Part shown: one piece after another, positions 8,338 to 15,039 of the stretch
How positions within the stretch are numbered: position 1 is the stretch's first letter
Layout of the letters: each line of letters starts with the position of its first letter
NCBI GenBank assembly: GCA_021201135.1
Contig: JAJQGT010000006.1
Location: 715,710 to 779,709 of the forward strand
From: Oscillospiraceae bacterium
GTDB lineage: Bacteria; Bacillota; Clostridia; Oscillospirales; Ruminococcaceae
Reading direction: 5' to 3'
DNA length: 64,000 nucleotides
Program-made: the position numbers and the translations under genes
The notes under the pieces: generated by a model
Told to the model about the DNA's origin: nothing
What the model saw: only the letters and a program-made list of their open reading frames with translations
Database searches by the model: none

Positions 8338-8501
8338 GAAACCCCTCCACCACCGACTTCGTCGGCGGTCCCCCTCCCCTTTCAGGGGAGGCTTTTACTA
8401 CTTCTCTCAGAAGCTTTTGGCAGAGCAGCTATAGGCTCCCTCTGAAATGAAGTTCGCAAGCGAACTTCCGGAGCTGTCGCCGCAGGCGACTGAGGGGTTT
8501 C
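8338..8501. repeat. MITE-like palindromic repeat, family A (full copy)
   Basis: This 164-bp element is bounded by the inverted ends GAAACCCCTC and GAGGGGTTTC. It carries internal hairpins, including CTCCCCTTTCAGGGGAG and an AAGTTCGC/GCGAACTT sub-repeat. Related copies lie at 9755, 10816, 32207 and, more distantly, 13891. Its right end contains the stop codon of the minus-strand aldolase-family gene. Confidence 0.8.
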
Positions 8502-9192
8502 ACCTCTTCTGCCCGTAATACGCATTCGCTCCATGCTTTCTTAAGTAATGCCTGTCGAGGAGCTCCTGTTGCATGGGCTGAAGGTCGGGATTTAGGGCGT
8601 AGGCACGGATTGCCATCTTGGCACATTCCTCTAAGATCACGGCGTGGTGAACCGAGTCGACGGCATTCTTGCCCCAAGTGAACGGTCCGTGAGAATGGAC
8701 GAGGACGGCGGGGATGGCGTCGGGGTCTTTGTCCTTGAAGGTTTCGATGATGACAAGACCGGTGTTCTTTTCGTATTCGCCGGCGATTTCCTCGGGGGTC
8801 ATCTTCCTTGTGCAGGGGATTTCGCCATAGAAATAGTCGCCGTGGGTGGTTCCGAGTGCAGGGATTCCCCTTCCCGCCTGTGCAAACGAGGTCGCATAGG
8901 ACGAGTGGGTGTGGGTGACGCCGCCGATGTTCGGGAAAGCCTTGTAGAATTCGACGTGGGTCGGAGTGTCGGACGAAGGATTGAGGTCTCCCTCGACGAC
9001 TTTGCCATTGAGATCTACAACGACCATGTCTTCCGGCTTCATCACGTCATACTTAACTCCCGAGGGCTTGATGACGACGAGCCCGCTCTCACGGTCGATT
9101 CCCGAGACGTTGCCCCAGGTGAAGGTGACGAGTCCGTACTTCGGGAGGAGCATATTAGCCTCCCAGACCTCTTTTTTCAGTTGTTCCAGCAT
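8500..9192 (-). CDS. araD: L-ribulose-5-phosphate 4-epimerase / class II aldolase family protein
   Basis: Class II aldolase-fold zinc enzyme; closest to AraD/SgaE/UlaF, which interconvert L-ribulose-5-P and D-xylulose-5-P. Seen are the substrate-loop motif [21 protein letters not shown], the metal-binding [28 protein letters not shown], and a third zinc histidine in [10 protein letters not shown]. The ORF track starts at 9210. I prefer the internal ATG at 9192 because aaaggaag sits 7 bases before it, giving 230 residues. It probably shares a transcript with the phosphodiesterase gene 61 bases upstream. No araA or araB lies nearby, so the exact sugar phosphate is uncertain. Confidence 0.9.
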   Translation of the reverse strand: MLEQLKKEVWEANMLLPKYGLVTFTWGNVSGIDRESGLVVIKPSGVKYDVMKPEDMVVVDLNGKVVEGDLNPSSDTPTHVEFYKAFPNIGGVTHTHSSYATSFAQAGRGIPALGTTHGDYFYGEIPCTRKMTPEEIAGEYEKNTGLVIIETFKDKDPDAIPAVLVHSHGPFTWGKNAVDSVHHAVILEECAKMAIRAYALNPDLQPMQQELLDRHYLRKHGANAYYGQKR

Positions 9193-9253
9193 AACTAATC
9201 TTCCTTTCAATGGTTTTTATAAGTCAACATTTTGCTTTGATTCTCATATACTG

Positions 9254-9739
9254 TCAATAGTCAACCGTTGCGACGAGTATGCCCTTTTCGTTCGGGAAAA
9301 TGTCGATGGTGGCATAGGATGCCGGAAAACCGTCCTTCGGGAGAGCAAGGCTTCCCGGATTGACATAGTAGATGCCGTTGATGTAGTCGCAAGCCCGGCA
9401 ATGTGTGTGACCATAGACGACGACATCGGCACGGTTCTGGTATGCAAGCTCCTGCAGGCTTTCGAGCCCGTACTTGACGTGGTGGAGGTGACCGTGTGTG
9501 AGAATGATCTTCTTCCCGGCGGCTTCGACCACCTGAATCGGGACGTCATAGCAAGTATAGTCACAGTTACCGGGAACGGTGACGAGCTTGACATCCGGGA
9601 ACATCTCGGAAATATTGCGGACATCTTTCAGAACATCTCCCGCGAAGAGATAGATGTCGGTTGTGTCCTTGGTTCTATTTATCAGATCCTCGACCCGGGC
9701 ATGGAGACCATGGGAGTCGGAGAAGGCAATTATTCGCAT
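9254..9739 (-). CDS. YfcE/MJ0936-family metallophosphoesterase
   Basis: This is a small calcineurin-like phosphodiesterase. The metal-binding motifs appear in order: FSDSHG, FAGDVLKD, VPGNCDY, LTHGHLHHV and VYGHTHCR, followed by NPGSLALP. The ORF track begins at 9844, but that extension is only a translated palindromic repeat. ATG at 9739 preceded by GAGGTGTTGTA gives 161 residues, the normal family length. The substrate is unknown; relatives hydrolyse phosphodiesters in vitro. Confidence 0.92.
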   Translation of the reverse strand: MRIIAFSDSHGLHARVEDLINRTKDTTDIYLFAGDVLKDVRNISEMFPDVKLVTVPGNCDYTCYDVPIQVVEAAGKKIILTHGHLHHVKYGLESLQELAYQNRADVVVYGHTHCRACDYINGIYYVNPGSLALPKDGFPASYATIDIFPNEKGILVATVDY

Positions 9740-9754
9740 TACAACACCTCTGGG

Positions 9755-9811
9755 GAAACCCCTCCACCACCGGCTTTGCCGGCGGTCCCCCTCCCCTTTC
9801 AGGGGAGGCTT
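9755..9811. repeat. Family A palindromic repeat, left half only
   Basis: GAAACCCCTCCACCACC with internal GGCTTTGCC-type and CTCCCCTTTCAGGGGAG hairpins matches the first third of the full copy at 8338. It lies immediately upstream of the phosphodiesterase start, not at a stop codon. Confidence 0.75.
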
Positions 9812-9889
9812 AATTTCACGATTACACACTTTATAATAGCACAATATGAGGTTTTGTGCAACCTAAATTTTAGCACTTGGAGGTGCGAT

Positions 9890-10135
9890 ATGAATCTTAG
9901 TGACAGGCAGATTGAATATCTTATCAAGAACGCTTCGGCAAAATTGGGCGTGAGTGAGGAACAGCTTCGGACCGAGCTTAAAAACGGGACGTTTGACAGG
10001 CTCTTGGGCTCTCTTCCGAAAAACGAGGCGCAAAGACTGACGGCGGCGCTTTCGAACCCGGCGACGGCGCAGGCGGTGCTCTCGAGCCCGCAGGCGAAGG
10101 AGCTTATGAAAAAGCTCTTCCCCGACAACAAATAG
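9890..10135 (+). CDS. 81-residue conserved-looking protein of unknown function (cassette gene 1)
   Basis: I do not recognise this protein. It is soluble, helical and charged, beginning MNLSDRQIEYLIKNASAKLG and ending in a Lys-rich KELMKKLFPDNK. The ORF track reports 389 residues from 8966, but most of that is antisense to araD and the phosphodiesterase. The real start is the ATG at 9890, with ggaggtgcgat directly before it. It is the first of three tightly spaced small genes (next start 30 bases on), which probably act together. Confidence 0.75.
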   Translation: MNLSDRQIEYLIKNASAKLGVSEEQLRTELKNGTFDRLLGSLPKNEAQRLTAALSNPATAQAVLSSPQAKELMKKLFPDNK

Positions 10136-10165
10136 CACTCAGAATAAGCCAAAGGAGGTGGCGGC

Positions 10166-10519
10166 GTGGACGACTTTGCAGAGAAAATAAGTCAGGTGCT
10201 TTCGGACGAAGAGAGCATGAAGCAGATTGGCGAGCTTGCCGCCATGCTCGGGCTGTCTCCCGATGGGAGTCCTCAGCCGGAAGCTCCGAAGACTCCCGAT
10301 AATCTTGATATGAGCGCAATTTCGGGGCTGATGCAGAAGATGAAGGGCTTTCAGCCGGACGACGACAACACAAGGTTCCTTCTGGCGCTCCGTCCGCTTC
10401 TGGGCGAGGAAAAGCAGAATAAAATCGACCGTGCGGTGAAGGTTCTGAGGCTCTTGAATCTCCTGCCGCTCATCAGCGAAAGCGGTCTATTGGGAGGCGA
10501 TTTCTTTGCCGGACTCTGA
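10166..10519 (+). CDS. 117-residue protein of unknown function (cassette gene 2)
   Basis: It starts with GTG after a very strong RBS (aaaggaggtggcggcGTG). The N-terminal half is acidic with a Pro-rich linker; the C-terminal half is amphipathic (FLLALRPLLGEEKQNKIDRA, then a Leu-rich segment LLNLLPLI). A Gly-rich tail follows. I cannot assign a family. The LLxALRPLLxEExQxKIDxA pattern is one I associate with small conserved Clostridia proteins near similar partners, but this is memory, not a search. It overlaps the next gene by 14 bases. Confidence 0.75.
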   Translation: MDDFAEKISQVLSDEESMKQIGELAAMLGLSPDGSPQPEAPKTPDNLDMSAISGLMQKMKGFQPDDDNTRFLLALRPLLGEEKQNKIDRAVKVLRLLNLLPLISESGLLGGDFFAGL

Positions 10520-10817
10520 GTTTTCGAGAATGCAACAGGAAGCCTTAGAGCGCATGCGGGAGATGCAACGCCGCTCAAGGACGGTAGTGAATCCACCGCC
10601 GGAGCCGGCTCCCGAGCCTCCACCGCCCCCTCCGCCCGCTCCTCCCCGATCAGCTTTTCAGCCAAACTTAAACGTCAACAACCTGTTTCAGAACATCTTA
10701 GGCGACGGCTTGAAGCTCGATTCGGAGAAGGCGCTTATACTTATGATGCTGTTTGTGCTGTATAAAAATAAGGCGGATATAAAGTTGCTTATTGCGCTTG
10801 GGTATTTGCTGCTGTAA
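10506..10817 (+). CDS. 103-residue proline-rich protein with hydrophobic C-terminus (cassette gene 3)
   Basis: The probable start is TTG at 10506 (gggaggcgatttcTTG); an ATG at 10530 is the alternative. The N-terminus is charged and Met/Arg-rich, followed by an almost pure Pro/Glu/Ala linker of about 20 residues. The C-terminal third (ALILMMLFVLYKNKADIKLL, then IALGYLLL) is hydrophobic and may associate with membrane or with gene 2's Leu-rich tail. It overlaps gene 2 by 14 bases, so translation is coupled. Its TAA stop is shared with the first bases of a family A repeat. Confidence 0.7.
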   Translation: MPDSEFSRMQQEALERMREMQRRSRTVVNPPPEPAPEPPPPPPPAPPRSAFQPNLNVNNLFQNILGDGLKLDSEKALILMMLFVLYKNKADIKLLIALGYLLL

Positions 10818-10976
10818 ACCCCTCCACCACCGCCTTCGGCGGCGGTCCCGGTTTGCGAAGCAAACTGTCTCCCCATTTCAGGTGAGGCTTTGACTGCCTC
10901 TTTCAAAGGCTTTTGAGAGAAGGAAAATAGGCTCCCCTGAAAGGGGAGCTGGCGCCGAAGGCGACTGAGGGGTTTC
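10816..10976. repeat. Family A palindromic repeat (full copy)
   Basis: AAACCCCTCCACCACC at the left and GGCGACTGAGGGGTTTC at the right form the ends of a 161-bp copy. It has an inserted GGTTTGCGAAGCAAACTG hairpin. The left end begins inside the TAA stop of the preceding gene. Confidence 0.8.
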
Positions 10977-10979
10977 CCC

Positions 10980-11008
10980 TTGACAAACTCTCCGATTGCA
11001 TGTACAAT
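10980..11008 (+). promoter_or_regulatory. Promoter of the FTR-like/thioredoxin pair
   Basis: TTGACA-17-TACAAT starts only 4 bases after the end of the family A repeat. Confidence 0.75.
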
Positions 11009-11054
11009 ATCCTTAAGGGCAAACTAAGATTATTCGCCCGAAAGGATGTCGAAA

Positions 11055-11252
11055 ATGAAGCTGTACTACAACAAGGACGAGAAGATTGTCGAGGCTATCA
11101 GGAAGGGGCTTCTCAAAAAAGAGGGTCATTGCCCCTGCAAGTTAGAGATGAGCGAGGACACCATGTGCATGTGCAAAGAGTTTCGCGAGCAGGTCGCCGA
11201 CCCTGAATTTGAGGGCTACTGCCACTGCAGGCTCTATTATAAGGAAAAGTAA
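11055..11252 (+). CDS. Ferredoxin:thioredoxin reductase catalytic-chain-like protein
   Basis: This small (65-residue) protein has three CxC motifs in the order CPC, CMC, CHC, the arrangement of the FTR catalytic subunit. In that family four Cys hold a 4Fe-4S cluster and two form the redox-active disulfide that receives electrons from ferredoxin and reduces thioredoxin. The gaps here are 9 and 15 residues; plant-type FTR has about 16 and 8, so this is a divergent form. The ORF track starts at 11046. I prefer the ATG at 11055 because aaagga lies 8 bases upstream. Thioredoxin follows 18 bases later, which supports the role. No FTR variable chain is nearby. Confidence 0.85.
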   Translation: MKLYYNKDEKIVEAIRKGLLKKEGHCPCKLEMSEDTMCMCKEFREQVADPEFEGYCHCRLYYKEK

Positions 11253-11270
11253 AAGAAAGGATGATTCAAA

Positions 11271-11579
11271 ATGCTGACTGTTCTTACTAATGAAAATTTT
11301 GATGCTGAGGTTATGAGTTCCGAGAAGCCGGTTATTATCGACTTCTGGGCTGAATGGTGCGGACCGTGCAGAATGATGTCCCCCATCGTCGACGAAATCG
11401 CCGAGGAGCACGAGGAGTATAAAGTCTGCAAGTGCAACGTCGACGAAGCCGGCGAGCTTGCGAACAGGTTCAAAGTCACCGCCATTCCGACCATCGTCAT
11501 GATTAAAAACGGCGAACTTGCCGCAACCTCGGTTGGGTATATGGAAAAAGAGGAGCTTCTCCAACAGCTCACCAAGTAA
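11271..11579 (+). CDS. trxA: Thioredoxin
   Basis: This 102-residue classical thioredoxin reduces protein disulfides in the cytoplasm. The active site is FWAEWCGPCRMM, the cis-Pro motif is TAIPTIVM, and the C-terminal helix is intact. The RBS is aaaggatgattcaaaATG. It is transcribed with the FTR-like gene and followed by a strong terminator. No NADPH-thioredoxin reductase gene is present in the window, so reduction by ferredoxin through its neighbour is a reasonable inference. Confidence 0.96.
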   Translation: MLTVLTNENFDAEVMSSEKPVIIDFWAEWCGPCRMMSPIVDEIAEEHEEYKVCKCNVDEAGELANRFKVTAIPTIVMIKNGELAATSVGYMEKEELLQQLTK

Positions 11580-11590
11580 AACCGCATTAA

Positions 11591-11630
11591 AAAAGCCGTC
11601 CCGATTGATTTCGGAACGGCTTTTATTATT
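11591..11630. terminator. Bidirectional terminator between trxA and the EF-G-like gene
   Basis: The stem GCCGTCCCGA / TCGGAACGGC (one mismatch) is flanked by A-runs on the left and T-runs on the right, so it can terminate both convergent genes. Confidence 0.85.
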
Positions 11631-11638
11631 ACTGAGAA

Positions 11639-13708
11639 TTACTCTTCATCCGTCTTAAACTCTGCAATAACTGCATCAACGAGGTTCGAGGGGAGCTGGT
11701 CATAGCGGAGCTTTTCGAGGGTGAATTCGCCCATGCCTCTGGTCATCTGGCGGACGACCATGGCGAAGTCGTGGGTTTCAGACTCGGGAATCTCGGCGGT
11801 GATGGTCGTTAAACCCTTCTTGCCGGCGGGGTTCATGCCGAGGACTCTGCCTCTTCTCTTATTGAGCTCTCCCATCATGTCGCCGGTGTTCTCATCGGGA
11901 ACTGTTACCTCGAGGCTGTCAATCGGTTCGAGGAGAACGGGGTTCGCCTGCTTCATGCCTTCCTTGAAGGCGATGGAAGCCGCCATCTTGAAGGACATTT
12001 CGGAGGAGTCAACCGGGTGATAGGAGCCGTCGACCAAAGTCGCCTTGACGCCGACAACCGGGAATCCTGCAAGGACGCCCTTCTTCATGCAGTCCTGAAG
12101 ACCCTTCTCGACTGCCGGGAAGAAGTTACGCGGAACTGCGCCGCCGAAGACGTTCTCTTCGAAGACAAGCTCGTCGCTGTCGCAGGGCTCGAACTCAATC
12201 CAGACGTCGCCGTACTGACCGTGACCGCCGGACTGCTTCTTGTGTCTGCCCTGAACCTTGCACTTCTTGCGGATGGTTTCCTTATAGGAGACCTTCGGAA
12301 CGGAGGTGATGACATCGACGCCGAAGCCGGTCTTGAGCTTCGAGAGGGTCGAATCTATATGCTGTTCTCCGAGACCGGAGAGAATCTGCTCGAAGGTGGT
12401 GTCGTCCTGCTTGTAGGTGAGGGAGAGGTCTTCCTCAAGGAGCCTCTGCATAGCGCCGGAAATCTTCGACTCGTCACCCTGGGTCTTTGCCTTGACGCAG
12501 ACGGAATAGCAGGGCTTCGGGAAGGAAATCTTCGGGAAGGAAACAACACGGGAAGCGTCGCAGATGGTGTCGTTTGTGTTTATCGACATCTTGGTTGCGA
12601 CGACGATATCGCCCGCAGTTGCGAACTGGACTTCAACCTGCTTCTTGCCGACGAGATTGAGGAGCTTGCCGACCTTTTCGGTTCCGCCGGTGGTGGCGTT
12701 GACAATTTCCTTGCCGCTTTCAAGCTTGCCGGATATAACCTTGATGAAGGACATCTTTCCGACGAACGGGTCGGCAACGGTCTTGAAGACGAATGCGGAA
12801 AGGGGTGCGTCGTTGTCGTGGGCAATGCTTACTTCGTTGCCGTCGGCATCGGTAGCCTTGACGTCGCCCAATTCATGAGGAGACGGGAGAAGCTTTGCGA
12901 TATAGTCTATAAGGATATCCACGCCTGCGAGGTCAAGAGACGAAACGCAGGTAACAGGGGTGATCATGCCGCTTGCAATGCCGTTGTGAATGCCGTCGAC
13001 GAGCTCTTCGTGGGTGAACTTCTCACCGTCGAGGAACTTCATCATCAGCTCCTCATCGGTCTCGGCGACTGCCTCGCTCATAGCCTCGATAAGACCGTCG
13101 ATACGGTATGTAGGCTCGGGCTCGCCGGCATCCATAAGCTCGCCCTTGGGACCGTACTTATAGTTCTTCATTGCAAGCAAATCATAGTAGGAAACAATCT
13201 TGTTGTCCTTGATGAGCGGAACGACAATCGGACAGACGGTCGAGCCGAATTCTGTCTTCAGGTTTGTAAGGACGTTCGAGAAGTTTGCATTCTCGTCGTC
13301 AATCTTTGTTACAACGAACATGTGCGGGGTCTTATGAGCCATTGCGTTGTCATAAGCCTTCTTTGTTCCGACATGAATACCGGACTTGGCGGATACCGTT
13401 ATGAGCATACAATCAGCGGCATATGCGCCCTCAACAACTCCTCCGGCATAGTCGAAAAGACCGGGGGTATCAAGGATATTTACCTTCACGCCATCCTTCT
13501 CATAGTAGGAAAGCGAAGTATAGATTGAGCACTTCTTGGAAATCTCTATCGGAGTATAGTCGGAGACGGTGTTGCCGTCCGCAACCTTTCCCAAACGGTC
13601 GGTTACGCCTGCTTTGTAGAGAATTGCCTCGCAAAGTGCGGTCTTGCCCGAGCCGGAATGTCCTGCCAAGGTGATATTTTTGATATGTGCGCTGTCGTAG
13701 GTTTTCAA
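11639..13708 (-). CDS. Elongation factor G-like translational GTPase
   Basis: This 689-residue protein has the EF-G domain order: GTPase domain with G1 AGHSGSGKTAL, G3 DTPGLFDY and G4 TKID (NKID in true EF-G), then domains II-V. It belongs to the EF-G-like group that many Clostridia carry beside the canonical FusA; several such paralogs do not support normal translocation. The domain IV segment (YKETIRKKCKVQGRHKKQSG, then GHGQYGDVWIEFEP) is conserved. The start is TTG with ggagag 6 bases upstream and a TTGCTA-17-TATAAT promoter. No ribosomal or tRNA genes surround it, which also argues against the housekeeping fusA. Confidence 0.9.
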   Translation of the reverse strand: MKTYDSAHIKNITLAGHSGSGKTALCEAILYKAGVTDRLGKVADGNTVSDYTPIEISKKCSIYTSLSYYEKDGVKVNILDTPGLFDYAGGVVEGAYAADCMLITVSAKSGIHVGTKKAYDNAMAHKTPHMFVVTKIDDENANFSNVLTNLKTEFGSTVCPIVVPLIKDNKIVSYYDLLAMKNYKYGPKGELMDAGEPEPTYRIDGLIEAMSEAVAETDEELMMKFLDGEKFTHEELVDGIHNGIASGMITPVTCVSSLDLAGVDILIDYIAKLLPSPHELGDVKATDADGNEVSIAHDNDAPLSAFVFKTVADPFVGKMSFIKVISGKLESGKEIVNATTGGTEKVGKLLNLVGKKQVEVQFATAGDIVVATKMSINTNDTICDASRVVSFPKISFPKPCYSVCVKAKTQGDESKISGAMQRLLEEDLSLTYKQDDTTFEQILSGLGEQHIDSTLSKLKTGFGVDVITSVPKVSYKETIRKKCKVQGRHKKQSGGHGQYGDVWIEFEPCDSDELVFEENVFGGAVPRNFFPAVEKGLQDCMKKGVLAGFPVVGVKATLVDGSYHPVDSSEMSFKMAASIAFKEGMKQANPVLLEPIDSLEVTVPDENTGDMMGELNKRRGRVLGMNPAGKKGLTTITAEIPESETHDFAMVVRQMTRGMGEFTLEKLRYDQLPSNLVDAVIAEFKTDEE

Positions 13709-13796
13709 GTTAATCTCTCCATTCTGTTATACTGTCGGCTGCACAATGTTCGCATCGGTTAGTTCGAATTGAACAATAAAAACACGCTTCCCAACT

Positions 13797-13825
13797 ATTA
13801 TATAACATTTTCGCACAAATAGCAA
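13797..13825 (-). promoter_or_regulatory. Promoter of the EF-G-like gene
   Basis: On the minus strand TTGCTA-17-TATAAT lies about 90 bases upstream of the TTG start. Confidence 0.65.
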
Positions 13826-13890
13826 TACCAAATTTCAGATTTGTTTTTTGTGCAACTTGCACAAGTGTGCAACTGCACAACTTTACAAAC

Positions 13891-13947
13891 AAGTTCGCCG
13901 ATGGCGAACTTCGGGAGATTTGCTTCGCAAACTCCCACTGGGGTTTA
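13891..13947. repeat. Palindromic repeat at the SGNH hydrolase stop codon
   Basis: Two nested hairpins, AAGTTCGCC/GGCGAACTT and TTTGCTTCGCAAA, end at CCCCAGTGGGG-type and GGGGTTTA. On the minus strand it begins TAAACCCC, so the gene's stop codon is its first triplet. It resembles family A ends. Confidence 0.6.
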
Positions 13948-14961
13948 CCTTCGCTTGTTTACAGTGATTATTGTAGCCGCTATTGCCATCGGCAGGAGCG
14001 CAATAGCGACGCCGGTTGTCGGGTTTTCGGCGGCTTTAGCGTCTTCAGCGGTCGACGTTTCGGTTTCGGTCTCTGCTTCGGACGGGGCGGCGACGGTTTC
14101 ATAGGCGGACAGCATCGCCTCCGCAATGGTGGCGTGCCCGGTGGCGTTCGGGTGGAAGTCGAAGTTCATGGTGAGAAGATTGACATTCGTAGCAACTCCG
14201 GCGGAGTATACGTCCACAACAACGACATTGTCGCTCATAGCGTCAACCTGAGTGAGGAGCGCATTGAATGCGGTCACGGCGGTGTCAAACAGGGTGCTCA
14301 TCGCCGCATAATCCTCTAAGACAGCAAGAGACGCATACGGGTTATACTGGTTTGCGAGAAGAATAATCGCGTCGCTGTTCACCGAGAGAATGTGGGTGAT
14401 AATCGACTGGATATCCGCAATAGCGGTTGTTCCCGCTCCGGACACTGCGGCTACCGCCTCGGCGATTCCCTCGTCGGATGTCAGAAGCGACAAAACCGTC
14501 GAAATCTCTTCCTGATAGGAAGTGCCGTCGGTGAACCATGTCTGGACATCGGTGACGGTCAAATCCGTTCCGAAGGTGGCGTTATAGAGGTCCAAAAGAT
14601 ACTGATAGAAAGCGTGCAACAGATCGTTGCCGCCGATGGTGATGGTCACGACGTCGACCATCGAAAGATACGAGTCATACTCCCCGGTCTCAAGGGTTTC
14701 CGCAAGGGTCGCGGCAGTCAAGCCGGAGACGCCGTAGTTGATGGTGGTCGCGCCGATTTCCTCACCGAAAAGCGAGACAAAGCTCTCGGTGTCCGGGTCG
14801 GAAAGCCCGAAGCCCGCCGTGATACTGTCGCCGAGGGCGAGATATGTGGTCGTGTTCCGCGAGCTGATGAGCATATTCGACGCAAAAACTGTATTCGTCA
14901 GCATGCACCCGGCAAAGACCATCGCCAACGCTATGCTGAATATTCTTCTGATTGTTTTCAT
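13945..14961 (-). CDS. Secreted, wall-anchored SGNH/GDSL hydrolase
   Basis: This is a predicted extracellular esterase or deacetylase. A signal peptide (about residues 1-28, hydrophobic with AFA-type cleavage region) precedes the SGNH blocks: LALGDSITAGFG (Ser), the Gly block INYGVSGLTA, TIGGNDLLHAF (Asn) and DFHPNATGH (Asp/His). The C-terminus has a Glu/Thr-rich linker, then NPTTG, a hydrophobic helix and KRR, which is a variant of the LPXTG sortase signal; NPxTG forms are known in Oscillospiraceae. The track start at 15012 is too long; ATG at 14961 follows aaaggaggtacctt. It lies 78 bases downstream of the GH53 galactanase on the same strand, suggesting joint attack on acetylated plant polysaccharide. 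Confidence 0.88.
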   Translation of the reverse strand: MKTIRRIFSIALAMVFAGCMLTNTVFASNMLISSRNTTTYLALGDSITAGFGLSDPDTESFVSLFGEEIGATTINYGVSGLTAATLAETLETGEYDSYLSMVDVVTITIGGNDLLHAFYQYLLDLYNATFGTDLTVTDVQTWFTDGTSYQEEISTVLSLLTSDEGIAEAVAAVSGAGTTAIADIQSIITHILSVNSDAIILLANQYNPYASLAVLEDYAAMSTLFDTAVTAFNALLTQVDAMSDNVVVVDVYSAGVATNVNLLTMNFDFHPNATGHATIAEAMLSAYETVAAPSEAETETETSTAEDAKAAENPTTGVAIALLPMAIAATIITVNKRR

Positions 14962-15039
14962 TGAAGGTACCTCCTTTTTATACGGGAGACAAAAAACAGA
15001 AAATCTCCCCACGTTTGTTTATCGGTCCGAACGCAGGCA

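Noticed and set aside
8966-9889. N-terminal 308 residues of the 389-residue track ORF
   Set aside because: This part is antisense to araD and the phosphodiesterase; only the 3' part from ATG 9890 has an RBS and an independent frame.
12017-13528. 503-residue + strand ORF
   Set aside because: It is entirely antisense to the EF-G-like gene, which has clear GTPase motifs, RBS and promoter. Long shadow ORFs are common in this codon-biased genome.
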